DNA of 64,000 bases, from positions 124,001 to 188,000 of the forward strand of contig NZ_JALJCL010000005.1 in assembly GCF_023698535.1 (NCBI RefSeq), given 5' to 3'. Position numbers and translations under genes: made by a program. This DNA comes from Halorientalis regularis (GTDB taxonomy: Archaea > Halobacteriota > Halobacteria > Halobacteriales > Haloarculaceae). Positions 32,681-43,804 of this stretch are shown in pieces; within the stretch, counting starts at the first letter, position 1; each line of letters starts with the position of its first letter. The notes beneath the pieces were generated by a model. The model searched no databases. It was not told the origin of the DNA and saw nothing but the letters and a program-made list of their open reading frames with translations.

Positions 32681-35124
32681 CGCTCGCCCTCCTCGAACCG
32701 CACGGCGATCTCGCCGTTGGTCCCGAGCGGGATCGGCTTGTACTCGCCGTCGGCCCAGGCGCGCAACTGGTCGTGGTAGTGATCCGAGAAGACCGAGCCG
32801 TCGTTGCCGCCGGGGAAGGCACCCTCGGAGGTGGCCGCCGATTTGTCCATCGGGCAGATCATCCGCCAGCTACTCCCGAACTGCTCCTCTCTGTGGAAGT
32901 TGTTCAGTGTCGCGCCCGAGCCGTCGGTCGCGTACCGTGGATAGTTCAGCCACGACCGGTCGAACGGGTGGTCGATGGCCGTGACGTTGTAGTCGCCGTA
33001 GGTCTCCCAGCCCTGCTTGTCGAACTGGACGGCCGTCGTCGACAGCGCCTGCCTGATCGCTTCCGGCCGGCCGTCCGAGAACCACGCCGAATCGGGCGGC
33101 AACTGTATCAGCGACCAGTCGGTGCCGTAGTACGCCGACACGTTCCGGCGCTCACCGAGTGCCTGTTCCAGCCTGTCGCCGAACACGACGTGTCGGTAGC
33201 TCTGCATGAACTTCTCGAAGATCAGTGCGCCACGAGCGTCACGGCTCATGCGGTAGTCCCAGTCGTCGAGTTCGTCGAGCAGCGCGCGTGCGTCGCTCCC
33301 GCTCCGGAGATCATCGCGGACATCGAGCATGACGGGGACGAACTGCTCGGCCCGTTTGTCGTACACGTCTCGCTGGAGACGCCGCATGAACGCCGGGTCG
33401 GCGGCCTCGTCGCTGGCCACACGTTCGTCGAGGCGTTCCCACAGGCGCAGCCCGCGGAACGGTGTCGAGTAGGGCTTCTCGAAGTAGTACGGATAGTCGT
33501 CGTCCCGCGGGAGGACGCGCTGGTTGGCGGTCCCGAGATACTCGGGCTGGTCGACGTGGGGCATCTCCTCGAAGGCGATGAACCCGTCGCCGTCCCACTC
33601 CGTCTCCCCGTACGGCGTGTAGCCGGCCCACTCCCCCTCGCGGGCGGAGCCGTCGAACACCCGGTCGCCCCGGACCGCCTCGCCGGCGGTCCGTCGGATC
33701 GGCACTTTCCCGACCACTCGGTAGTGGGTGTTGCCGTCGCGGTCGGCGTAGACGAAGTTCTGTGTCGGCAGGTCGAACTTCCGAACCGCGGACAGGGCGT
33801 CATCCAGCCCCTCGCTCCGGTTCAACTCGGAGACGGCCGCCGTGGTTCGCGTGGCACCGAGTCCCGTCCACGCGACGGCCACCTCGGTTCGGAACTCGTC
33901 GCCGTCGCTCTCGACGCCCAGCATCGGCCCGTGGACCGTCTTGCGGACCGTCACCGTCCGGTCGTCGCCGTCGGCGACCGCGATGGTTCGTTGCTCGGTC
34001 TCGAAGTCGCGCCACTCCTCGCCGTAGCGGTACTGCCCGTCGCGGGTGTCGTACTCGTAGAAGTCGATGACGTCGGTCCCGGTGTTGGTGAATCCCCACG
34101 CTCCGGCGTCGTTTTCGCCGATGACGACGAAGGGGACGCCCGGGAAGGTCACGCCCCGAACGTCTGTCTCCGGGCCTGTGAGGTGCATCTCGTACCAGAC
34201 CGGCGGTGCCATCAGGGAGAGGTGCGGGTCGTTGGCCAGTAGCGGCGACCCCGAGGCCGTGTGTTCGCCCGAAACGACCCAGGAGTTCGACCCGATCCCC
34301 CGCGGCGACTCGAAGGCACCGAGCCAGTCGACGAGGTCGGGGTCGACCGCGGTCGCCGACCGGGACGCATCAGTCCCACCTGCCCCGGACTCGGCCGTGG
34401 TCCACCCGGTGTCGGCCGAGAACGACTGGTCGCGCAGAATGGCCGCCTCGTGGTCCATCTGCGTGGGAAACAGCGTCTCGGCGACGTCCGGCCCGAGCGC
34501 CGCGGTGACAGTCGCCTCGCGGAGCGTCCGGAAGCGCCCGGTGAGCGTCCAGCCGATCTGTTTCTCGGCGAGCATGGCGTCGGCCGGCGTCCAGGGCTCC
34601 GGCTCGAAGCCCAGCAGGTCGTACTCTATCGGGAGCGGTCGGTCGCTGTCGACGTGGCGATTGACGCCCTCGGTGTACGCCGTGACGAGGTCGCCCGTCT
34701 CGGTGCCTTCGACCCGCTGCCATGACGCCTCGGCCGCGCCAGCGAAATCCATCAGGACGTGAAAGCGGTCGGACGCCAGCGTCGCGTCGCCGACGACCGC
34801 CGACAGTTCGCCGCGCATCTGCCGGCGCTGGAGGTCCATCTGAAAGAGGCGGTCGACCCCCTGCACGTACCCGACTGCGAAGTACAGCGCCCGTTCGTCG
34901 TCGGCCGACACGTGGGGCACGCCGTGATCGTCGTAGCGCACCGTCGCCGCGCCGTACGGGCTCTCGACGGTCTCGGGGAGGTCGTCGCCGGCGGTGTCCC
35001 AGAGGTCGCCGCCGAACGGCGCGAACCGGTCGAGATAGCGCCGGATCGGCGTCCCGGCGGCACCGACGACCCCGCCCGCCAGCAGCGCGCCCAGCACGGC
35101 GCGACGGGTTCGTTCGCGATCCAT
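32677..35124 (-). CDS. Penicillin acylase (Ntn-hydrolase) family protein with Tat-like signal
   Basis: 815-residue amidase precursor. The start RTRRAVLGALLAGGVVGAAG fits a twin-arginine signal (RRxxLG plus hydrophobic core), the main export route in haloarchaea, so the enzyme probably acts outside the cell. Autocatalytic cleavage before Ser279 (GIG-SNSWVVSG) would free the N-terminal nucleophile of the beta chain. Further family blocks: NDPHLSLMAPPVWYEM, GVTFPGVPFVVIGEND, GNTHYRVVGKVPIR, and near the C terminus LNNFHREEQFGSSWRMI. Relatives cleave penicillins, cephalosporins, cyclic lipopeptides or acyl-homoserine lactones; the substrate here is unknown. Confidence 0.88.
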   Translation of the reverse strand: MDRERTRRAVLGALLAGGVVGAAGTPIRRYLDRFAPFGGDLWDTAGDDLPETVESPYGAATVRYDDHGVPHVSADDERALYFAVGYVQGVDRLFQMDLQRRQMRGELSAVVGDATLASDRFHVLMDFAGAAEASWQRVEGTETGDLVTAYTEGVNRHVDSDRPLPIEYDLLGFEPEPWTPADAMLAEKQIGWTLTGRFRTLREATVTAALGPDVAETLFPTQMDHEAAILRDQSFSADTGWTTAESGAGGTDASRSATAVDPDLVDWLGAFESPRGIGSNSWVVSGEHTASGSPLLANDPHLSLMAPPVWYEMHLTGPETDVRGVTFPGVPFVVIGENDAGAWGFTNTGTDVIDFYEYDTRDGQYRYGEEWRDFETEQRTIAVADGDDRTVTVRKTVHGPMLGVESDGDEFRTEVAVAWTGLGATRTTAAVSELNRSEGLDDALSAVRKFDLPTQNFVYADRDGNTHYRVVGKVPIRRTAGEAVRGDRVFDGSAREGEWAGYTPYGETEWDGDGFIAFEEMPHVDQPEYLGTANQRVLPRDDDYPYYFEKPYSTPFRGLRLWERLDERVASDEAADPAFMRRLQRDVYDKRAEQFVPVMLDVRDDLRSGSDARALLDELDDWDYRMSRDARGALIFEKFMQSYRHVVFGDRLEQALGERRNVSAYYGTDWSLIQLPPDSAWFSDGRPEAIRQALSTTAVQFDKQGWETYGDYNVTAIDHPFDRSWLNYPRYATDGSGATLNNFHREEQFGSSWRMICPMDKSAATSEGAFPGGNDGSVFSDHYHDQLRAWADGEYKPIPLGTNGEIAVRFEEGER

Positions 35125-35156
35125 GAGCCGTCACGGAGCCCGAGCGGTGTAAAACC

Positions 35157-35879
35157 CTAGAATCCGCCCCAGCGCAGGTAGACCATGGCGACGATGATCA
35201 GTAGCTGGAACAGTCCCTGAATCGCGCTGAGTTTCGCGTTGCGCATCCCAATGTCGCTGATGAGATCGGCGTCGGGGTCGGCCGACTGCATCTCCAGGTA
35301 CATCCGCACCTCGCCGGGCATCAAGACGCCAAAGCCAAGCACGCTGAGGACCGTGACGATCGCCAGAATGACCACGAACACCGGCCGGGTCATCCCGAAG
35401 TTCGGCAGGGCGACGGCGAGGTACGCGCCGCTGCCCACGAGCGCGACGCCGAAGGCGACGAGCCACCGCCAGTCGGTGAACGCGTCGAACTGCCAGCCGA
35501 TCAGCGCGAGGGCGGGCAACAGTGTCGCTGCGGTCAACAGCGCCAGCCAGGCGTGTGCGTGCGGGAACGGCCAGACGGGGCTACGGAGCACGAGCGTGAT
35601 CCCACCTGCGATGGTCACGAGCGCCAGCGAGGGCAACAGAAACGAGGTCTTCGGCGTGAGTCGCCGGAAGACGCTCGCGCGTTCCTCGACGGCGAGCCCG
35701 CCCAGCACCGGCCCCAGCACGAGCGCCATGAACAGGTCCGTCCCCGTCCACAGCACGCCCGCCATGACGTGAACGTAGGTATGTTGCTGGAGCGTCCCGA
35801 GTGTCACCGCGTAAACCAGTAGCGCGACCGGGACGGCCACCGCCCCGACCGCGAACGCCGGATTCGCCCGCGTCCCCAT
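35157..35879 (-). CDS. Multi-span membrane protein, haloarchaeal
   Basis: 240-residue membrane protein (251 if the ATG at 35912 is used). About six helices, including FAVGAVAVPVALLVYAVTLG, YVHVMAGVLWTGTDLFMALV, FLLPSLALVTIAGGITLVLR and AFGVALVGSGAYLAVALP. The HVMAGVLWTGTDLFM helix, with His and Trp/Gly facing, recalls the haem- or copper-associated CopD/DUF2269-type membrane proteins, but this is only a resemblance. Function unknown. It lies between the acylase gene and leuS, on the same strand as both. Confidence 0.65.
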   Translation of the reverse strand: MGTRANPAFAVGAVAVPVALLVYAVTLGTLQQHTYVHVMAGVLWTGTDLFMALVLGPVLGGLAVEERASVFRRLTPKTSFLLPSLALVTIAGGITLVLRSPVWPFPHAHAWLALLTAATLLPALALIGWQFDAFTDWRWLVAFGVALVGSGAYLAVALPNFGMTRPVFVVILAIVTVLSVLGFGVLMPGEVRMYLEMQSADPDADLISDIGMRNAKLSAIQGLFQLLIIVAMVYLRWGGF

Positions 35880-36000
35880 GCCACGTACCGTACTTCGGAC
35901 CGAAACTGCCATCCTATCCGGTGCGTCACGAAGCTGTCAGAAATGCGTATCGGTCGTGTCGAAGCCACGAACCGCGGTCCGTGGCCGGACCGCCGGCCGC

Positions 36001-38676
<2,676 letters not shown>

Positions 38677-38766
38677 CGGAATTCGCCGTTGTGCTCTCTG
38701 GAACCGCGAGCCACATCACTGTTCGGTTGCGCGGTGCGTGCGGGCGGCGGGGCGGCCGGCGACTGC

Positions 38767-39942
38767 CTACCGCTGGAGGGGCGGCTCCCCGGCCGGCTTG
38801 CCCAGCGCCGCCGAGCGGCTCTCCTGGAGGATCTGAAAGACGGTCATCAGGTCCGTCCGGGAGACCAGGCCGGCGAGGTCGCCGGTCTCGTCGACGACCA
38901 GCAGGCGGCCGACGTTCTGGCCGAGGATGGTCGAGACGGCGTCCTCGGCCTCCGTGTCGGGCGTGACCGTCCGCAGGTCCGTGGTCATCACGTCCGCGAC
39001 GCGCATCGCGTCGCGCTCAACCTGATCGACCTGTTGCACGTCGGAGAGGGTCACGATCCCCCGGAGGTCGCCGGACTCGGTGACGACCGGGTAGCCGGTG
39101 TGGCGCTCCTTGACCATCCGGTCCACGAGGTCGGCGACGCTGGTCTCGGGCGTGACCGTCGAGAGGTCGCCCGCGGGCGTCATGACGTCGGCGACGGACA
39201 GCCCCTCGAAGGCGGCTTCGAGGATCAGCTGGCGGGTCTCGCCGGTCGCGCCGATGTAGATGAAGAAGGCGATGGCGATCCAGAACAGCTGGCCGAGCAG
39301 GATGCCGCCCAGCCCGAGCAGGACGGCGAAGCCCTTCCCGACGCCGGCGGCGATGCGCGTGGCGTCCAGCCGGGAGCGGTTGCGCGAGAGGATTGCCCGG
39401 AGGATGCGCCCCCCGTCCATCGGGAACCCGGGCAGGAGGTTGAACGCGGCCAGGAAGACGTTCAGGATGGCCAGGTAGCCGAAGACGAACCGCGGCGCGG
39501 GCTGGCCGACCGGGAAGGCCAGGAAGGCCGCGTAACAGACCGCGCCGACGCCGACGCTGACGATGGGACCGGCGACGGCGATGGTGAACTCCTGTTGCCA
39601 GTCCTCGGGGAACTCCTCCAGCTGGGCCAGCCCGCCGAGAAACCAGAGGGTGATCGAGTCGACGTGGACGCCGAACCGCTGGGCCACGAGGGCGTGGCCG
39701 AACTCGTGGATCAACACGCCGGCGAACAGTCCGAGCGCGGCGGCTAGCCCCAGCACCCAGGGGAGCGACCCCGCGCCGAGGGCCGCCGCGTCGATGGTCG
39801 TCCCGAGCGACTCGCCGAGGACCTCCGCGGTCGTGCCGACCTGCGACCCGATCAGGAAGACCAGCACCGGGAGAACGAGCAGAAACGATCCGCCCAGGCG
39901 AATCGGGATACCGAACGCCGAGCCGATCCGAACACTTGCCAT
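38767..39942 (-). CDS. M50 (site-2) membrane metalloprotease with CBS pair
   Basis: 391-residue intramembrane zinc protease. Zinc ligands are in GVLIHEFGHALVAQ (HExxH, about residue 78) and NLLPGFPMDGGRIL (the NPxPxxDGG equivalent). About six membrane helices lie before residue 245. The C-terminal 150 residues carry two CBS motifs (DVMTPAGDLSTVTPETSVAD and DVMTTDLRTVTPDTEAEDAV), which bind adenine nucleotides and probably regulate the protease. It would cleave membrane-bound regulators; the substrate is unknown. ACTTATG at about 39964-39970 fits a promoter for the ATG at 39942. Confidence 0.9.
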   Translation of the reverse strand: MASVRIGSAFGIPIRLGGSFLLVLPVLVFLIGSQVGTTAEVLGESLGTTIDAAALGAGSLPWVLGLAAALGLFAGVLIHEFGHALVAQRFGVHVDSITLWFLGGLAQLEEFPEDWQQEFTIAVAGPIVSVGVGAVCYAAFLAFPVGQPAPRFVFGYLAILNVFLAAFNLLPGFPMDGGRILRAILSRNRSRLDATRIAAGVGKGFAVLLGLGGILLGQLFWIAIAFFIYIGATGETRQLILEAAFEGLSVADVMTPAGDLSTVTPETSVADLVDRMVKERHTGYPVVTESGDLRGIVTLSDVQQVDQVERDAMRVADVMTTDLRTVTPDTEAEDAVSTILGQNVGRLLVVDETGDLAGLVSRTDLMTVFQILQESRSAALGKPAGEPPLQR

Positions 39943-40131
39943 ATGCGTGTGTAGGGCCATCGGCCGCATAAGTCGTCCCCCTCCGGCGGCGGGCGGTCGC
40001 TGGAACCGCGAGGGGTGCGATCCGAGCGCCGGCCGGCCGAACCCGCCCACTTCGGGTCGAGAACCGACTGACTGCTCCGCGTCCGGGCCGCCCCCAGCGG
40101 CAGCCGAAACGGACCCCCGGACGCTCCGGAG

Positions 40132-40142
40132 AGTTATATATG
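40132..40142 (-). promoter_or_regulatory. Orphan TATA-like element
   Basis: CATATATAACT on the minus strand (TTATATATG on plus). The nearest minus-strand start codon is 190 bases away and already has its own promoter-like site. The 202-base spacer 39943-40144 has no convincing open reading frame. Confidence 0.35.
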
Positions 40143-40144
40143 TC

Positions 40145-40705
40145 TCACCAGTCGTCGCCCAGCGCCTCGCGAGCGCGTTCGTACCCGTCCGCCGTCCGCC
40201 AGGTCCGGCCGGAGGTACGGTGTCGGACGACGTACTCGCTGCCACAGTCGCCACACTGGTAAGCCGCATCGGGCTGACGAACGGGCTTCGAGGCGCGGTG
40301 GCGCTCGGGCCGCCAGTCGCAGTGCTCGTCGGTGCAGACCAGTTCGAGCCGGCCGTCGGTGAACGACCGACAGTGGCGCGGCGCGTCGATCCCGTCGGCC
40401 TTCCGGTAGAAGCGGTCACCGTGGCCGGACTCGCCGAACCGCTGGAACTCCCAGGCGTGGACGAGTTCGTGGCGGATCGTCCCGACGAACTCGTCCCAGC
40501 CGAACTCCCGGTAGGCGTCCCAGGTCAGGACGACGGTGATTTCGCCGCTGTCGGCGTCGTACCGGCAACAGCCGGCCCGCCGCCGGGCACGTTCCGAGAT
40601 CGCCCACTCCAGTTGCGCCACGTCGAGGTCGATGGGCACCGTCGCGGCGTACTCGGCCGCCCGCGCCAGCAACCCGTCGCGCGTCGTCGGTTCCCCGGTC
40701 GTCAC
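40145..40705 (-). CDS. SprT-like zinc metalloprotease
   Basis: 186 residues with a GTG start (VTTGEPTTRDGLL). The protease core has TIRHELVHAWEFQRFGESGHG (HExxH plus a third His downstream), and the C-terminal half has paired cysteines (LVCTDEHCDW, YQCGDCGSEYVV) forming the zinc ribbon seen in SprT/Spartan-type proteins. In eukaryotes Spartan degrades DNA-protein crosslinks; for archaeal members a DNA-repair role is inferred only. Divergent from the acyl-CoA dehydrogenase gene. Confidence 0.85.
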   Translation of the reverse strand: MTTGEPTTRDGLLARAAEYAATVPIDLDVAQLEWAISERARRRAGCCRYDADSGEITVVLTWDAYREFGWDEFVGTIRHELVHAWEFQRFGESGHGDRFYRKADGIDAPRHCRSFTDGRLELVCTDEHCDWRPERHRASKPVRQPDAAYQCGDCGSEYVVRHRTSGRTWRTADGYERAREALGDDW

Positions 40706-40854
40706 GCCCGACCCCTCGGAGCCGACCCCCTAAGCGGTTCCGCCCGCAACCCGACAGAGGGCACTAACAACGTGAGAGCTTTTCGACTGATATTCTAACA
40801 TTGTGAGATTTCGGCACGGGATTTATGATGGCCGGGCCGGAATTTCTCGGGAAG

Positions 40855-42072
40855 ATGCTCACGTTCAACGACTCCGAGGCGGCCGAGGAACTGGCCGAAC
40901 GCGCACACGACCTGATGGAGGAAGTCGTCCTCCCGAAAGAGCGGGAACTGTCGGGCGGAATGGCAGTGTCGGACAGCACCATCGACGAACTCCGCGAGGC
41001 GGCCCGCGAGTACGGCGTCTACGCCCCGCAGATCGACGAGGAGTACGGCGGCATGGGCTACGACTTCCGTGACACACTCCCGACCTTCGAGGAGGCCGGA
41101 CGGTCGACGCTGGGCCAGATCGCGATGCGGGTCGACGCCCCCGACGAGGGGAATATGCACCTGCTGGAACTGCACGGCTCCGAGCTCCAGAAAGAGGAGT
41201 ACCTGAAACCCCTCGTCGAGGGCGAGATCGCCTCCGGGTTCTCGATGACCGAGCCGATGCAGGGCGGCGGCTCCGACCCGAAGATGCTCAAGACCACCGC
41301 CGAAAAGGACGGTGACGAGTGGGTCATCAACGGCCACAAGTGGTGGACCAGCAAGGGCATCAAGGCCGACGTGTTGCTCGTGTTCGCCCGAACCGACCAG
41401 GAGGCCCACCCCTACGAGGGCTGTTCGGTGTTCCTCGTCCCGAAAGACGCCGACGGCGTCGAGGTCGTCCGGAACATCCCCCACGTCGGCAGCGACGTGC
41501 ACGGGATGGGCCACGCCGAGATCAAGTACAACGACGTGCGCGTCCCCGAAGAACACCTGCTCGGCGAGGCGGGGAAGGGCTTCCAGCACGTCCAGGAACG
41601 GCTCGGGCCCGCCCGCCTGACCCACTGCATGCGCTACTCCGGGATGGCCGAGCGGGCGCTGGACGTGACCAAGGCCTACATGAGCGAACGCGACGCCTTC
41701 GGCGAGAAGCTGGCCGACAAACAGCACCCGCGGATGGTCATCGCCGAGCAAGAGACCAACCTGGCGGCCGCCCGCTCGCTCGTCCGGCAGGCCGCCGACC
41801 GCATCGCCGCCGGCCACGAGGCCCGCGTCGAGGTGAGCATGGCGAAGGTGTTCACGGCGAACGCCACCCAGGAAGCCATCGACACCGCCCTGCAGTTCCT
41901 CGGCGGCAACGGGATCGCCAAGGACCTGCCCGTCGCGGACTTCTACGAGAGCGTCCGGCAGTTCCGCATCGTCGACGGGGCCGACGAGGTCCACAAGCGC
42001 ACCGTCGCCCGCGAAGCCTTCGAAGACGTGCCCGAGGAAGAACTCGACGCGCTGACGCGGTTCGGCGAGTGA
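40855..42072 (+). CDS. Acyl-CoA dehydrogenase, ACAD10/11-like
   Basis: 405-residue FAD enzyme making trans-2-enoyl-CoA in beta-oxidation. Blocks: YAPQIDEEYGGMGYDFRDT, FSMTEPMQGGGSDPKM (FAD/substrate loop), INGHKWWTSKG, and LQFLGGNGIAKDLPVADFYE. Near the C terminus it has RIVDGADEVHKRTVAR instead of the common YEGTSEI, the pattern of ACAD10/11-type dehydrogenases, so the catalytic base may lie elsewhere. Start: ATG at 40855 (MLTFNDSEAAEEL); an in-frame ATG at 40825 preceded by GATATTCTAAC is the alternative. Convergent with an acyl-CoA ligase gene. Confidence 0.88.
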   Translation: MLTFNDSEAAEELAERAHDLMEEVVLPKERELSGGMAVSDSTIDELREAAREYGVYAPQIDEEYGGMGYDFRDTLPTFEEAGRSTLGQIAMRVDAPDEGNMHLLELHGSELQKEEYLKPLVEGEIASGFSMTEPMQGGGSDPKMLKTTAEKDGDEWVINGHKWWTSKGIKADVLLVFARTDQEAHPYEGCSVFLVPKDADGVEVVRNIPHVGSDVHGMGHAEIKYNDVRVPEEHLLGEAGKGFQHVQERLGPARLTHCMRYSGMAERALDVTKAYMSERDAFGEKLADKQHPRMVIAEQETNLAAARSLVRQAADRIAAGHEARVEVSMAKVFTANATQEAIDTALQFLGGNGIAKDLPVADFYESVRQFRIVDGADEVHKRTVAREAFEDVPEEELDALTRFGE

Positions 42073-42096
42073 GGGGGCGAGCGGGCGAACCAGCGG

Positions 42097-43635
42097 TTAT
42101 TCGGCGTCGCCCTCGCGTGCCCAGTGGTCGGGCTCCTCGGATCGCTCGCGCTCGCGGAGCTGCTGTTTCTGGATCTTGCCGGTCGGCGTATAGGGGAAGT
42201 CGTCGACGAACTCGACGTACTCGGGGAGCTTGTACGACGCCAGTTCGCCACGGCAGGCCGCGACCACGTCCTCCGGGGCGAGATCGTGACCCTCCTTCCG
42301 CCGCACCATCGCCTTGACCACCTCGCCGTAGAACTCGTCGGGACTGGGGATGACCGCCACCTCGTCGACGGCCGAGAGGGCTTTGATGACTCCCTCGACC
42401 TCGAACGAGGAGATGTTCTCCCCGCCCCGGCGGACGATGTCTTTCTTGCGATCGAGGAAGTAGACGAAGCCGTCCTCGTCGATCTTCCCGTAGTCGCCGG
42501 TGTGGAACCAGCCGTCCCGGATCGCCTCGTCGGTCTTCTCGGGCTGGCGGTGATAGCCTGCCATCAGCGCGGGACAGTCCTGGACGATCTCGCCTCGCTC
42601 GCCCGGATCCACCGGGTCGCCGTCCTCGTCGACGACGCGGATCCGCTTCTCGGCCGGCGGGAGTCCGATCGACCCGACCTTTCGCTTCTCGGGATCGGTC
42701 GGGTTGAGGACCAGCATGGGGTCCTCGGTCAGCGAGTAGCCCTCGACGACCCGGAGGTCGAACCGCGCCTCGAAGGGTTCGATGAGGTCCGGTGGTGTGC
42801 CCGCAGAGAAGACGAGTTCGACGGGGTTGTCGGCGTCGTCCTCCTGCTCGGGGACGTTGTCGAGCATCTTGAGCATGCTCCCCATCGCGTTGAACTCCGT
42901 GACGCCGTGCTCGCGACACCAGTCCCACCAGTTCGAGGTGGAGAAGTCCTCGTATATGACGACCTCTGCGCCCGCGGCCGCGGCCCCCAGCGTCGAGTAG
43001 ATCTGGGCGTTGGCGTGAAAGAGCGGCAGGGCGGTAAACAGCGTGTCGTCGTGGGTGAACCCCATCCGCTTCTGGAAGTCGACGGCGCTGATGGTCCAGT
43101 TCTCGTGCTGGCACTCGACGGCCTTGGGCGGACCCGTGGTCCCGGAAGTGTACATGTGGAGCCCGATCGACTCGGCGTCGCCGCCGTGGTCGGCGACCTC
43201 GGGCGACTGGTCGTCGGCCAGCGCCGGGAGGGAGTCGTGGTCGGCAGTGGCTTCGGTCGTGACGATGCGCTCCACGGTGGTTTCTTCGGCGGCCGCCCGA
43301 GCCGTCCCGGCCAGGTCGGGCGTCGTCACGAGCAGGTCCGGCCGCGAGAGGGAGAGGGCGTGTTCGAGTTCGCGGGCGGTGTACGCCGGGTTCGATGGCG
43401 CGGCGACGGCGTCGCGGTAGGCACACCCGAACAGACAGAAGAGGAACTCCGGTGTGTTCGGGAGGAACAGCGCCACGGGGTCGCCGGCGTCGACCCCCAG
43501 GTCGGCCAGCGCGCTGGCGTAGCGCTTCGACCGCACGGTCACCTCGCGGTAGGTGTACGCCTCGTCCGGGAACGTCAGAAACGGCTTCGCGGGCGTCTTC
43601 TCGGTCCGGGTCTCGAGGAGTTCCTCGATACGCAT
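42097..43635 (-). CDS. AMP-forming acyl-CoA synthetase 1
   Basis: 512-residue adenylate-forming ligase activating a carboxylic acid to its acyl-CoA. A3 core MYTSGTTGPPKAVE, A5 region VVEGYSLTEDPM, A7/A8 GWFHTGDYGKIDEDG and FLDRKKDIVRRGGENIS, and the A10 lysine in YTPTGKIQKQQLRE. The glycine of the usual PKG is Ala (PPKAV). Closest in style to crotonobetaine/carnitine or medium-chain CaiC-like ligases. It is convergent with the acyl-CoA dehydrogenase, which suggests a shared lipid or carboxylate pathway. Confidence 0.88.
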   Translation of the reverse strand: MRIEELLETRTEKTPAKPFLTFPDEAYTYREVTVRSKRYASALADLGVDAGDPVALFLPNTPEFLFCLFGCAYRDAVAAPSNPAYTARELEHALSLSRPDLLVTTPDLAGTARAAAEETTVERIVTTEATADHDSLPALADDQSPEVADHGGDAESIGLHMYTSGTTGPPKAVECQHENWTISAVDFQKRMGFTHDDTLFTALPLFHANAQIYSTLGAAAAGAEVVIYEDFSTSNWWDWCREHGVTEFNAMGSMLKMLDNVPEQEDDADNPVELVFSAGTPPDLIEPFEARFDLRVVEGYSLTEDPMLVLNPTDPEKRKVGSIGLPPAEKRIRVVDEDGDPVDPGERGEIVQDCPALMAGYHRQPEKTDEAIRDGWFHTGDYGKIDEDGFVYFLDRKKDIVRRGGENISSFEVEGVIKALSAVDEVAVIPSPDEFYGEVVKAMVRRKEGHDLAPEDVVAACRGELASYKLPEYVEFVDDFPYTPTGKIQKQQLRERERSEEPDHWAREGDAE

Positions 43636-43804
43636 GCCCCACACTGCTCCGGGCGGCGTGATGTACCTTCGGGAAGTGTTCACACGGCTCTCGGTCGATT
43701 AAACCCGATAGCTCGGCGGAGTCACGAGGAACGTTCGATGCTGAACCGCTCCGGACGTGCTGCACTCCTCGGCGGCGTGAGTGGTCAATGCGGCCGGTGG
43801 CCAG

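Noticed and set aside
38767-40419. 550-codon extension of the M50-CBS protease start
   Set aside because: The extra N-terminal part is low-complexity Thr/Arg/Ser sequence overlapping the SprT-like gene on the same strand; the family start and a promoter-like element support 39942.
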